Origin: Wohlfahrtiimonas larvae_A
GTDB taxonomy: Bacteria; Pseudomonadota; Gammaproteobacteria; Cardiobacteriales; Wohlfahrtiimonadaceae
Direction of reading: 5' to 3'
Assembly (NCBI GenBank): GCA_040394195.1
Contig: JBEBSR010000040.1
Location: 1-25,718, forward strand
DNA: 25,718 bases
In this document: one piece after another, positions 15,930-22,418 of the stretch
How the letters are laid out: the number at the start of each line of letters is the position of its first letter
Position numbering within the stretch: the first letter of the stretch is position 1
The notes under the pieces: model-generated
The model's database searches: none
Told to the model about the DNA's origin: nothing
The model's input: only the letters and a program-made list of their open reading frames with translations
Position numbers and translations under genes: made by a program

Positions 15930-16856
15930 ATGATTAAACAAAGAACTTTAAAACAAAAAATATCAACAGTTGGTATCGGTTTACATTCAGGGAAAAAAGT
16001 TTCTCTAGTGTTGACGCCTATGCCAGTTGACTTTGGTATTCAGTTTAAACGTAGTGATATCGAAAATAGTACTGCCTTCACTGTATCTGCTGAAGGTGTG
16101 ATTGATACTATGCTTGCAACAAAAATTGCAAGCAATCCTGAATCTAAAGAGACTGTATCAACTGTTGAACACTTAATGGCGGCATTGGCGGCTTTTGGTG
16201 TGGATAACGTATTGATCGAAGTGAGTGCTGCTGAAGTTCCTATTATGGATGGTAGCTCAGCACCTTTCGTTTACTTATTGCAATCAGCTGGTGTTGTTGA
16301 TCAAGATGCGCCAAAGCGTTTTATCAAGATTAAGAAAACTGTTTCAGTGAAAGAAGATGATAAAGTTGCTAAGTTAGAGCCGTATAATGGCTTTGCTTTA
16401 GACTTTACAATTAAATTTGATCATCCTGTATTGAATCGTACAGGCGATCATGTTGATTGCGATTTCTCTGCGAAAGTTTTCATTGAAGAATTTTCTCGCG
16501 CAAGAACATTTGGTTTCATGCGCGATTTTGAAAGAATGCGTGAATTGAACCTTGGTTTAGGCGGAAGCTTAGACAATGCGATCGTTGTGGATGATTATCG
16601 CATCTTAAATGAAGGTGGTTTGCGTTATCCTGATGAATTTGTTCGCCACAAGCTTTTAGATGCTGTGGGTGACTTATATCAATTGGGCTTTCCAATTTTA
16701 GGTAAGTTTGTGGGTTATAAGGCAGGGCATAGATTAAATAATCTTTTGATTCGTGAATTAATGAACCGCCCAGATGCTTATGAATGGGTAACTTGCGAGG
16801 AAGAAGAGTTCTCAATTTTAACTCAATTTACTTTACCAACTTTTGTACACGCTTAA
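15930..16856 (+). CDS. lpxC: UDP-3-O-acyl-N-acetylglucosamine deacetylase
   Basis: Cytoplasmic zinc deacetylase catalysing the committed step of lipid A synthesis. The 308 residues match E. coli LpxC (305), with an IKQRTLKQKISTVGIGLHSG start. The zinc ligands are His81 in STVEHLMAAL, His240 and Asp244 in RHKLLDAVGD; the general base region is IMDGSSAPF, and His267 in KAGHRLNN is the catalytic histidine (E. coli numbers are lower by two). The ATG directly abuts the ftsZ stop; GAGAAAG at 15911-15917 is the only ribosome-binding candidate, so translation is probably coupled to ftsZ. In E. coli LpxC level is set by FtsH proteolysis through a C-terminal tail; the tail here (TLPTFVHA) ends differently, so that control cannot be assumed. 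Confidence 0.97.
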   Translation: MIKQRTLKQKISTVGIGLHSGKKVSLVLTPMPVDFGIQFKRSDIENSTAFTVSAEGVIDTMLATKIASNPESKETVSTVEHLMAALAAFGVDNVLIEVSAAEVPIMDGSSAPFVYLLQSAGVVDQDAPKRFIKIKKTVSVKEDDKVAKLEPYNGFALDFTIKFDHPVLNRTGDHVDCDFSAKVFIEEFSRARTFGFMRDFERMRELNLGLGGSLDNAIVVDDYRILNEGGLRYPDEFVRHKLLDAVGDLYQLGFPILGKFVGYKAGHRLNNLLIRELMNRPDAYEWVTCEEEEFSILTQFTLPTFVHA

Positions 16857-16985
16857 ATATTTTCTTTTTCGAACTTTTATAGTAGAATAAGATGTTATTT
16901 TTTGTGCTTCTAATGTATCGTGTCTCTATATTGTAAAAGAAGTGCTGTGTTATTTAATTACTTATATTTTTAGGATTTTTATTTT
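16857..16985 (+). promoter_or_regulatory. lpxC-rpsP intergenic region with probable rpsP promoter
   Basis: This AT-rich gap should hold the promoter of the ribosomal protein gene. Two candidates exist: TAGAAT at 16883-16888 with only T-rich sequence upstream, and TATATT at 16927-16932 with TTGTGC at 16902-16907 (19-base spacing). AGGA at 16972-16975 is the rpsP ribosome-binding site. I see no clear terminator for the ftsZ-lpxC transcript. Confidence 0.35.
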
Positions 16986-17237
16986 ATGGTTACAATTCGT
17001 TTAGCACGTGGTGGATCTAAGAAGCGCCCTTTCTATCAAGTAGTAGCTGCAGATAGCAGAAACGTAGCAACAGGTCGTTACATCGAGCGTTTAGGTTTCT
17101 TTAACCCAATCGCTGCTGGTCAAGAAGAGCGCGTGCGTCTTGATATGGATCGTTTTAACTACTGGGTAGGCGTTGGTGCACAACCTACTGACCGTGTTAA
17201 ACAAATTATTAATGAGTTGAACAAGAAAGCTCAATAA
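16986..17237 (+). CDS. rpsP: 30S ribosomal protein S16
   Basis: Small-subunit ribosomal protein bS16, needed for 30S assembly. The 83 residues match the family from start to end: MVTIRLARGGSKKRPFYQVV, the IERLGFFNP segment, and the Trp-Val-Gly near 59-61 with QPTDRVKQI. First gene of the conserved rpsP-rimM-trmD order; a strong terminator follows 21 bases after the stop. Confidence 0.97.
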   Translation: MVTIRLARGGSKKRPFYQVVAADSRNVATGRYIERLGFFNPIAAGQEERVRLDMDRFNYWVGVGAQPTDRVKQIINELNKKAQ

Positions 17238-17258
17238 TTTAGTTTTTAATATAGAAAT

Positions 17259-17288
17259 ACCTCATTCTGTCGAGTGAGGTTTTTTTTT
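17259..17288 (+). terminator. intrinsic terminator between rpsP and rimM
   Basis: ACCTCATTC at 17259-17267 pairs with GAGTGAGGT at 17272-17280 (nine pairs, one G-U) around TGTC, and is followed by a run of nine T residues at 17280-17288. The rimM ribosome-binding site GAAGG begins at 17289, immediately after the T-run. Read-through here would set the level of rimM and trmD below that of rpsP. Confidence 0.85.
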
Positions 17289-17303
17289 GAAGGTAATTTG
17301 TAT

Positions 17304-17816
17304 ATGGATAATACTGGCAAAATCTCTGTAGGTAAAATCAATGGTTTTCAAGGGCTTAAGGGTTACGTGAAAATTTTCTCCGAAACGCGACCAAGGGATG
17401 CAATCTTTGGTTACGATCACTTATTTGTATTTAGAAACAATGCATGGCAGAAATTAGAAGTCGAAGATGCGACTTATGCAGGCAAAAGTTTAGTGATTAA
17501 GTTTAAAGGATTCATTGATCGTACTGCGGTAGAGCCATATTATGGTTTGGAATTGTTCATTGAAAACTCACAATTGAAAGAATTAGATGAAGGTGAGTTT
17601 TATTTAGCGGATTTGATGGGCTTAACGGTTAAAAATGAAGCTGGTTTTATTTTTGGTGAAGTAACAGAGTTTTTAGAAACAGGTGCAAATGATGTATTGG
17701 TTGCTAGAAAAAATGGCCAAGAATGTCTAATTCCATTCACAGTTGGTCATACAGTTATTAAAGTAGATTTAGAAGCTAAAGAAATTTTAGTAGATTGGGA
17801 TGAAGATGATATTTGA
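17304..17816 (+). CDS. rimM: 16S rRNA processing / 30S maturation factor RimM
   Basis: Assembly factor that binds the 30S head and ribosomal protein S19 and speeds 16S maturation. The 170-residue product has the RimM N-terminal beta-barrel (VGKINGFQGLKGYVKIFSET) and a C-terminal PRC-barrel (GEFYLADLMGLTV, FLETGANDVLVARKNG, LIPFTVGHTVIKVDL, ILVDW). The ATG at 17304 is chosen: GAAGG at 17289-17293 is ten bases upstream, while the earlier in-frame GTG at 17274 lies inside the terminator hairpin. The end overlaps trmD. Confidence 0.94.
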   Translation: MDNTGKISVGKINGFQGLKGYVKIFSETRPRDAIFGYDHLFVFRNNAWQKLEVEDATYAGKSLVIKFKGFIDRTAVEPYYGLELFIENSQLKELDEGEFYLADLMGLTVKNEAGFIFGEVTEFLETGANDVLVARKNGQECLIPFTVGHTVIKVDLEAKEILVDWDEDDI

Positions 17817-18495
17817 TGTCATAACACTTTTCCCTGAATTGATTGAGAATTATTGTGAGCTTGGCGTCGTTGGCCGAGCTCATCAAAAAGGTAGCATTGA
17901 AACACAATGCTGGAACCCTCGAAAATATACAACAGATATTCATCACACTGTAGATGATCGCCCTTATGGCGGTGGCCCAGGAATGGTGATGAAATATCAG
18001 CCATTGAAAGATGCTTTTGATGAAATTAGCCAATCGCGTGAGAGTCGTGGCTATCGCATTTATTTGTCGCCACGTGGCAAGTTATTAGATCAAGCATTGG
18101 TTCAAAAGCTACAAGAACAATCTCACATTGTCTTGTTATGTGGTCGTTATGAAGGTGTCGATGAGCGCATTATAGAAAGCGAGATTGATTTAGAACTTTC
18201 TGTGGGGGATTATGTTTTATCGGGTGGTGAATTGGCTGCAAATATTGTCATTGATTCAGTATCACGTTTATTACCAGATGTTTTATCCAATCATGAGTCT
18301 TTTGAACAAGATTCTTTCAGTGATGGTTTATTGGATTGCCCACATTATACTCGCCCAGAAGAGATCAATGGTATGCGAGTGCCTGATATTTTATTATCAG
18401 GTAATCATAAGAAAATTGCTGAATGGCGTAAGGAAAAATCTTTAGCGGATACTTTAGAGCGCCGCCCAGATTTAATTGCAAAATTACAATCTTAA
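17806..18495 (+). CDS. trmD: tRNA (guanine-N1-)-methyltransferase (m1G37)
   Basis: SPOUT-class methyltransferase that methylates G37 of tRNAs reading CNN codons, preventing +1 frameshifts. Visible: DVITLFPE at the start, the DDRPYGGGPGMVM loop, the trefoil-knot motifs LLCGRYEGVDERI and SVGDYVLSGGELAA, DGLLDCPHYTRPEE and LLSGNHKKIAEWR. The ATG at 17806 is preferred over that at 17800 because it gives the same distance to LFPE as E. coli TrmD, with GGGA at 17797-17800 just upstream; it overlaps rimM by 11 bases. At 229 residues it lacks the longer C-terminal tail of E. coli TrmD (255). The gene that normally follows, rplS, is absent. Confidence 0.96.
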   Translation: MIFDVITLFPELIENYCELGVVGRAHQKGSIETQCWNPRKYTTDIHHTVDDRPYGGGPGMVMKYQPLKDAFDEISQSRESRGYRIYLSPRGKLLDQALVQKLQEQSHIVLLCGRYEGVDERIIESEIDLELSVGDYVLSGGELAANIVIDSVSRLLPDVLSNHESFEQDSFSDGLLDCPHYTRPEEINGMRVPDILLSGNHKKIAEWRKEKSLADTLERRPDLIAKLQS

Positions 18496-19470
18496 TTAGA
18501 TCTCTACGCGCATTAAATCCTGAGTAATGTAGCTTTCAGGAAAAATATCACGGCATTCTTCAACTAACTTGTCTTGATCTTCTTTATGAAAATAACGAGC
18601 GCTGATGTGAGTAAAATATAATTTTTTCACATTAGCATTCTTGGCTGTCGTTGCTGTTTGCGATGTTGTAGAGTGCGCACGTTCTAAAGCCAATACTTCA
18701 AATTCTTGTGAATAGGTTGCTTCATGCAAAATGAAGTCAGCGTTTTGTGCGATAGTTACAGCGTTTTTACAAGGGTATGTATCACCAAAAATAACAACTG
18801 TTTTGCCTTTTTGTGGGTCTTTTAAATACTCTTTAGGCTGTAAAACTTGACCATCTTCTAATGTTACGGTTTGTTGATCTTTGAGCTGCTGATAAATTGT
18901 ATGATCATGTACACCAATTTGATGCAATGCATTCACATCCAATTTGCCAATGCTATCTTTCTCTTCAATACGATAAGCAAAGGATTGCACACGATGTTGT
19001 AATTCTATTGCTGTGACTTTGAAAGTTTCATCTTCAAAGACTAAAAAAGGTTGTCTAGGGTCAGAATTGGCTGTCAATTCAATGATTTCAAATGGAAACA
19101 TCATGAAAGACTCTGTGGTTTCAATCACAACGTCTAGAATTTTCTTAATCCCTTTTGGGCCGTATAGCGTTAATGGCTTTTTTGAACCGCTCATAGATCG
19201 GCTAGTTAAAAAACCGAATAAACCAAAAATATGATCACCATGTAAATGTGTGATGAAAATCTTGGAGATTTTTGGCAAGGTAATATTGGGTAATGGAGAT
19301 TGCTCTTTAGATTCTTTGCGTTGTAATCGCTGAATTTGATGGCTCGTTGCTTCACCACAATCAAATAACCACATTTCTTGTCGTTCTTGGGTTAAGTCGA
19401 GGACATTACTCGTCACATTTCGTTGAAGTGATGGTTTGCCTGCGCCTGTGCCTAAGAACGTGATATTCAT
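18496..19470 (-). CDS. rnz: ribonuclease Z (tRNA 3'-processing endonuclease)
   Basis: Metallo-beta-lactamase-fold zinc endonuclease that removes 3' trailers from tRNA precursors (or acts as the related RNase BN). The 324 residues start with MNITFLGTGAGKPS, followed by FDCGEAT. The HxHxDH motif is THLHGDH with His75, His77, Asp79 and His80; further ligands are His159, Asp230 in FGDTYPC, His266 in AHST and His288 in FTHIS, with HEAT at 249-252. GGGGA lies about nine bases before the start on this strand. Its stop codon occupies 18496-18498, directly adjoining the trmD stop at 18493-18495, so there is no intergenic base between the convergent genes. Confidence 0.93.
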   Translation of the reverse strand: MNITFLGTGAGKPSLQRNVTSNVLDLTQERQEMWLFDCGEATSHQIQRLQRKESKEQSPLPNITLPKISKIFITHLHGDHIFGLFGFLTSRSMSGSKKPLTLYGPKGIKKILDVVIETTESFMMFPFEIIELTANSDPRQPFLVFEDETFKVTAIELQHRVQSFAYRIEEKDSIGKLDVNALHQIGVHDHTIYQQLKDQQTVTLEDGQVLQPKEYLKDPQKGKTVVIFGDTYPCKNAVTIAQNADFILHEATYSQEFEVLALERAHSTTSQTATTAKNANVKKLYFTHISARYFHKEDQDKLVEECRDIFPESYITQDLMRVEI

Positions 19471-19501
19471 AAATTATTTTCCCCAAGAAATTTATTCATG
19501 A

Positions 19502-19510
19502 AGTATAACA
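19502..19510 (-). promoter_or_regulatory. extended -10 promoter for rnz
   Basis: Read on the minus strand, TGTTATACT is an extended -10 (TGn-TATACT) 32 bases before the rnz start codon. The -35 region is weak, which the extended element can compensate. Confidence 0.5.
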
Positions 19511-19531
19511 GATTTATATTTGCCCTGCAGA

Positions 19532-19560
19532 TTGAGGAAGCATGACTTTATCTATATAGT
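19532..19560 (+). promoter_or_regulatory. sigma-70-type promoter for the EndA-like nuclease gene
   Basis: TTGAGG at 19532-19537 and TATAGT at 19555-19560 are separated by exactly 17 bases, a good vegetative promoter. The start codon is 35 bases further on. It lies back to back with the rnz promoter. Confidence 0.6.
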
Positions 19561-19595
19561 GTGGCGTTTTATTCAGTAATTTAGATTTAGTAAAG

Positions 19596-20393
19596 ATGGC
19601 CAAAAAGCAAATTTCCCAGCGTGATGTCAATCGTTTGATCAAGCAGTTAAAGCGAGATCCAATTCGTACAAGTATTATTATTTTAATTACATTAATTGGT
19701 TCATTCTTTGGTGGGAAATCCATCATCGAACAGAGTGATAAAGGCACTTCTCGTGATGTGCAAACTTTTGCTAAAGCTAAAACAGAATTAATCAAAATTT
19801 ATCAAGAAAATCCAGTGCAGAAGGAATTTTATTGTGGCTGTGATTTTAAATTCAATGATCGTAAAAGTGAGTTAGATTTAGCAAGTTGTGGCTATAAAAT
19901 TCGTAAAGATGAAGTGCGTGCGAATCGCATTGAATGGGAGCATGTGATGCCTGCTCATAACTTTGGCAAACAATTGCGTTGCTGGAAAGAAGGTGGACGT
20001 AAAAATTGTGGCGGCATTGCACAATTCGATATCATGGAAGGTGATATGCATAACCTTCAGCCTGCAGTTGGCGAAGTGAATGCTGATCGCTCTAACTTCC
20101 GCTTCAGTGAGTTTACGAAGAAGTTTAATCAATATGGTAAATGTGAATTTGCGACAGATTTCAAAAAGCGCCAAGTGCAACCACGTAAAGAAGTTAAGGG
20201 GATGATTGCTCGTACTTATCTCTATATGGAACAACGATATGGCATTGTTTTGGCTTCTCAGGAAAAAAGTTTAATGCAAGAGTGGAATCGTGCATATCCT
20301 GCTAAGCAATGGGAATGTCGACGCAATCAAATTATTGTGAGAAAGCAAGGTAATGATAATCCATTCATCACTGAGCAATGTGCGATTAAGTAA
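19596..20393 (+). CDS. membrane-anchored DNA/RNA endonuclease I (EndA/NucM/Dns family)
   Basis: Non-specific nuclease of the endonuclease I family, periplasmic or secreted in relatives such as Vvn, Dns and EndA, where it degrades foreign or extracellular DNA. The 265 residues include the metal-dependent active site: EWEHVMPAH with Glu115, His116 and His121, and MHNLQPAVGEVNADRSNF with Asn153. Six or more cysteines (80, 82, 98, 129, 138 and others) suggest disulfides outside the cytoplasm. Instead of a normal signal peptide, the N-terminus has a basic stretch of about 24 residues followed by one hydrophobic segment (SIIILITLIGSFFGG, 26-40). It is therefore probably a type II-anchored enzyme facing the periplasm. 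It could still be released by cleavage after the segment. Confidence 0.88.
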   Translation: MAKKQISQRDVNRLIKQLKRDPIRTSIIILITLIGSFFGGKSIIEQSDKGTSRDVQTFAKAKTELIKIYQENPVQKEFYCGCDFKFNDRKSELDLASCGYKIRKDEVRANRIEWEHVMPAHNFGKQLRCWKEGGRKNCGGIAQFDIMEGDMHNLQPAVGEVNADRSNFRFSEFTKKFNQYGKCEFATDFKKRQVQPRKEVKGMIARTYLYMEQRYGIVLASQEKSLMQEWNRAYPAKQWECRRNQIIVRKQGNDNPFITEQCAIK

Positions 20394-20413
20394 ATCATAA
20401 AAGACTAAATAGA

Positions 20414-20441
20414 TGGACTTCTATAATTAAATGTGAATAAT
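20414..20441 (+). promoter_or_regulatory. promoter of the first siderophore-binding protein gene
   Basis: TGGACT at 20414-20419 and AATAAT at 20436-20441 with a 16-base spacer recur identically before the second paralogue (21441-21446 and 21463-21468), which supports their function. The -10 lies inside the Fur-box-like element. A TATAAT at 20422-20427 is an alternative but is not conserved in the second copy. Confidence 0.5.
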
Positions 20442-20451
20442 AATCATTTTC
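20433..20451 (+). promoter_or_regulatory. Fur-box-like operator, first copy
   Basis: GTGAATAATAATCATTTTC matches the 19-base Fur consensus (GATAATGATAATCATTATC) at 15 positions, with the core ATAATCATT intact. It overlaps the proposed -10 box and lies 33 bases before the start of the binding-protein gene, so iron-loaded Fur should repress it. Confidence 0.7.
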
Positions 20452-20483
20452 ATTCGTATTTAATTATTATTAGAGGTTTTGAT

Positions 20484-21326
20484 ATGCGTAAATTATTATT
20501 GGCAACACTTTTGGTTGGTAGCTTTGGCAGTGTGATGGCAGATCCTAAAGGTATTGTGATGGATTTTGGTGCTTTAGATACGATTGAAGCTTTAGGTGGA
20601 AGCGCATCTGTGAGTGCTTTGCCAAAGGAATTTGCACCAGAATATCTAGAAAAATATAAAGCTGCTGACTATAAATTATCTGGTGATATGTTTAAGTTAG
20701 ATATGGATTTAATTCGCCAAGAAAATCCAGACTTTATCATTATTTCTGGTCGTCAAGGCCGCTCAGCTGCTGAATTGCAATCTATTGCGCCTGTGATTAA
20801 CTTCTCAGCAGGCAATGATAATTATATGGAGTCTGTTCAATATAATATTTTAGCGGTTGGTAAGGCAATTGGCAAAGAAACAGAAGCAAAAGCGGCATTA
20901 GAAAAATTGGATGCGAAAATTAAATCGGCACAAGAGAAAAGTGCTGCATCGAAACAGAAGGCGATCGTTGTGATGCACAATGATGGCAATGTTGGCTTAA
21001 TTAACCACAGTGGCTATGCAACTTTGGTGCATGATGTTGCGGGTGTAAAACGCGCAGATGAAAAGAAACATGAAGGCCGTGTTGCAGCGGATGCTAAATA
21101 TTTAACAGAAGTGAATCCAGATATTATTTATGTGGTGGATAGAAGTGCTGCAATTGGCGCAAAACCATTGGATGAAAACTATTTTAAAGCTAAAGAATTG
21201 GCAGAAGTGAAGGCAGTAAAGGATGCTAATGTGATCTATTTGACACCAAAATTATGGTATTTATCGGGCAAAGGTTTACAAAGCATCGATTTGCAAGTTG
21301 AAGAGGTGATGACACCGATTAAGTAG
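20484..21326 (+). CDS. periplasmic siderophore-binding protein, paralogue 1 (CeuE/FatB/YclQ family)
   Basis: Substrate-binding protein of an iron-siderophore ABC importer (class III fold). The ATG at 20484 is chosen: it has TAGAGG upstream and gives a clean signal peptide (MRKLLLATLLVGSFGSVMA, cleaved before DPKG); the earlier GTG at 20433 is inside the Fur box. The 280-residue product shows the family motifs DFGALDTIEALG, NPDFIIISGR, IAPVINFS, VVDRSAAIG and PKLWYLSGKGLQS. Compared from memory with CeuE, Arg90, Arg220 and Tyr259 correspond to its binding-site Arg118, Arg249 and Tyr288, but the THG motif containing the iron ligand His227 is replaced (HEGR, 196-199). The mature chain begins almost directly at the first core strand, so it is shorter at the N-terminus than CeuE, and it has no lipobox. 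No permease or ATPase gene is adjacent. Confidence 0.88.
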   Translation: MRKLLLATLLVGSFGSVMADPKGIVMDFGALDTIEALGGSASVSALPKEFAPEYLEKYKAADYKLSGDMFKLDMDLIRQENPDFIIISGRQGRSAAELQSIAPVINFSAGNDNYMESVQYNILAVGKAIGKETEAKAALEKLDAKIKSAQEKSAASKQKAIVVMHNDGNVGLINHSGYATLVHDVAGVKRADEKKHEGRVAADAKYLTEVNPDIIYVVDRSAAIGAKPLDENYFKAKELAEVKAVKDANVIYLTPKLWYLSGKGLQSIDLQVEEVMTPIK

Positions 21327-21357
21327 ATTGCTTTGAAGTAATCATGATCAAAATGAG

Positions 21358-21386
21358 AGCCATAATAAATTTATTGTGGCTTTTTT
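21358..21386 (+). terminator. intrinsic terminator after siderophore-binding protein 1
   Basis: AGCCATAATAAA pairs with TTTATTGTGGCT (one G-U pair; the inner bases form the loop), followed by six T residues at 21381-21386. It separates the two paralogues into independent units. Confidence 0.8.
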
Positions 21387-21440
21387 ATATGGCTGGATTT
21401 GTCTATATTTTGTAAATAATAAAAATATTTTATTTATTAA

Positions 21441-21468
21441 TGGACTTCTGATAAAAGATGTGAATAAT
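21441..21468 (+). promoter_or_regulatory. promoter of the second siderophore-binding protein gene
   Basis: TGGACT at 21441-21446 and AATAAT at 21463-21468, 16 bases apart, are the same elements as before the first paralogue. The AT-rich stretch upstream (21387-21440) could act as an UP-like element. Confidence 0.5.
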
Positions 21469-21478
21469 AATCATTTAC
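21460..21478 (+). promoter_or_regulatory. Fur-box-like operator, second copy
   Basis: GTGAATAATAATCATTTAC matches the Fur consensus at 14 of 19 positions and is identical to the first copy over its first 16 bases plus the final C. It overlaps the proposed -10, implying repression under iron-replete conditions. Confidence 0.68.
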
Positions 21479-21514
21479 ATTTGTAATTACTATTCAATTA
21501 ATAGAGGATATGAT

Positions 21515-22354
21515 ATGCGTAAATTATTATTGGCAACACTTTTGGTTGGTAGCTTAGGCAGTGCAATGGCAGATCCTAAAGGTGTTGTGATGGATTTTGG
21601 TGCTTTGGATACGATTGAAGCTTTGGGTGCTGGTGAAGCTGTGATCGCTGTAGCAAAGAATAGTGCGCCAGAATATTTAAATAAATATACTGCAGAAACA
21701 TATCAATCAACAGGTGGTTTGAAGGATGCAAATCTTGAGTTAGTTGGTTCTTTAAAGCCTGATTTCATCGTGATCTCTGGTCGTTTGGGTGGATCATTCG
21801 ATGATTTCCAAAAAATTGCACCAACAATTAATTTCTCTGGTAGTGAAGATTACTTAGGTTCAGCAAAAGCAAACATTATTGCTGTAGGTAAAGCAGTAGG
21901 TAAAGAAGCTGAAGCAAATGCTGCTTGGGATAAGTTGGATGCAAAAATTAAAGAAGTTGCAGCAAAGAACTCTGCATCTCCTAAGAAGGCAGTGGTTGTA
22001 TTGCACAATGATGGTAAAATCGGCGTATCAAACAGCAGCGGTTATGCAACAGTAGTGCATGAAGTTGCGGGCATTAAGCGTGCAGATGAGAAAAAGTATG
22101 AAGGCCGTGTTGCAGCTGATACTAAATATTTCACAGATACGAATCCAGACATTATTTTCGTGGTAGATAGAAGTGCTGCAATTGGTGCAACACCAATGAA
22201 AGCAGATTATTTCCAAGCACCTGAGTTTGCAAATGTGCAAGCTGTGAAAGATGGCAAAGTAATCGTATTGAATCCTAAGTTATGGTACTTATCAGGTCGT
22301 GGTTTGCAAAGTATCGAAATGCAAATTGATGAAGTAACTAAAGCAGCAGAATAA
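21515..22354 (+). CDS. periplasmic siderophore-binding protein, paralogue 2 (CeuE/FatB/YclQ family)
   Basis: Paralogue of the gene just upstream, 279 residues, with the same signal peptide apart from two substitutions (MRKLLLATLLVGSLGSAMA). Shared motifs are DFGALDTIEALG, KPDFIVISGR, IAPTINFS, ADEKKYEGRVAAD, VVDRSAAIG and PKLWYLSGRGLQS. Arg90, Arg219 and Tyr258 are at the positions of the CeuE binding residues. Two differences from paralogue 1 lie in the region where CeuE has Arg205 and His227: Ser174 replaces His175 and Tyr195 replaces His196. That suggests a different ligand preference or affinity, but this is inference. AGAGGA at 21503-21508 is the ribosome-binding site. The gene has its own Fur box, promoter and terminator. 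It should deliver its ligand to an ABC importer encoded elsewhere. Confidence 0.88.
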   Translation: MRKLLLATLLVGSLGSAMADPKGVVMDFGALDTIEALGAGEAVIAVAKNSAPEYLNKYTAETYQSTGGLKDANLELVGSLKPDFIVISGRLGGSFDDFQKIAPTINFSGSEDYLGSAKANIIAVGKAVGKEAEANAAWDKLDAKIKEVAAKNSASPKKAVVVLHNDGKIGVSNSSGYATVVHEVAGIKRADEKKYEGRVAADTKYFTDTNPDIIFVVDRSAAIGATPMKADYFQAPEFANVQAVKDGKVIVLNPKLWYLSGRGLQSIEMQIDEVTKAAE

Positions 22355-22382
22355 GATTCACAACCTATAGAATAAGCAAAAC

Positions 22383-22418
22383 AAAAGCCACAATGAATGA
22401 TGACATTGTGGCTTTTTT
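22383..22418. terminator. bidirectional terminator between the binding protein and pepQ
   Basis: A perfect 13-pair stem (AAAAGCCACAATG at 22383-22395 with CATTGTGGCTTTT at 22404-22416) closes an eight-base loop. On the plus strand it ends in six T residues; on the minus strand the A-rich 5' side (AAAACAAAA) supplies the T-tract for pepQ, whose stop lies 27 bases away. Confidence 0.85.

Noticed and set aside
17274..17303. GTG start ten codons before the rimM ATG
   Set aside because: The codon lies within the terminator hairpin, encodes a non-conserved Phe-rich extension, and the ribosome-binding site at 17289-17293 points to the ATG at 17304.
20349..20367. A further Fur-box-like string (GGTAATGATAATC) near the 3' end of the nuclease gene
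   Set aside because: Only the left 13 bases match the consensus well; the right third does not. It lies within coding sequence (reading GNDNPF) and about 80 bases upstream of the much better-placed operator, so chance is likely.
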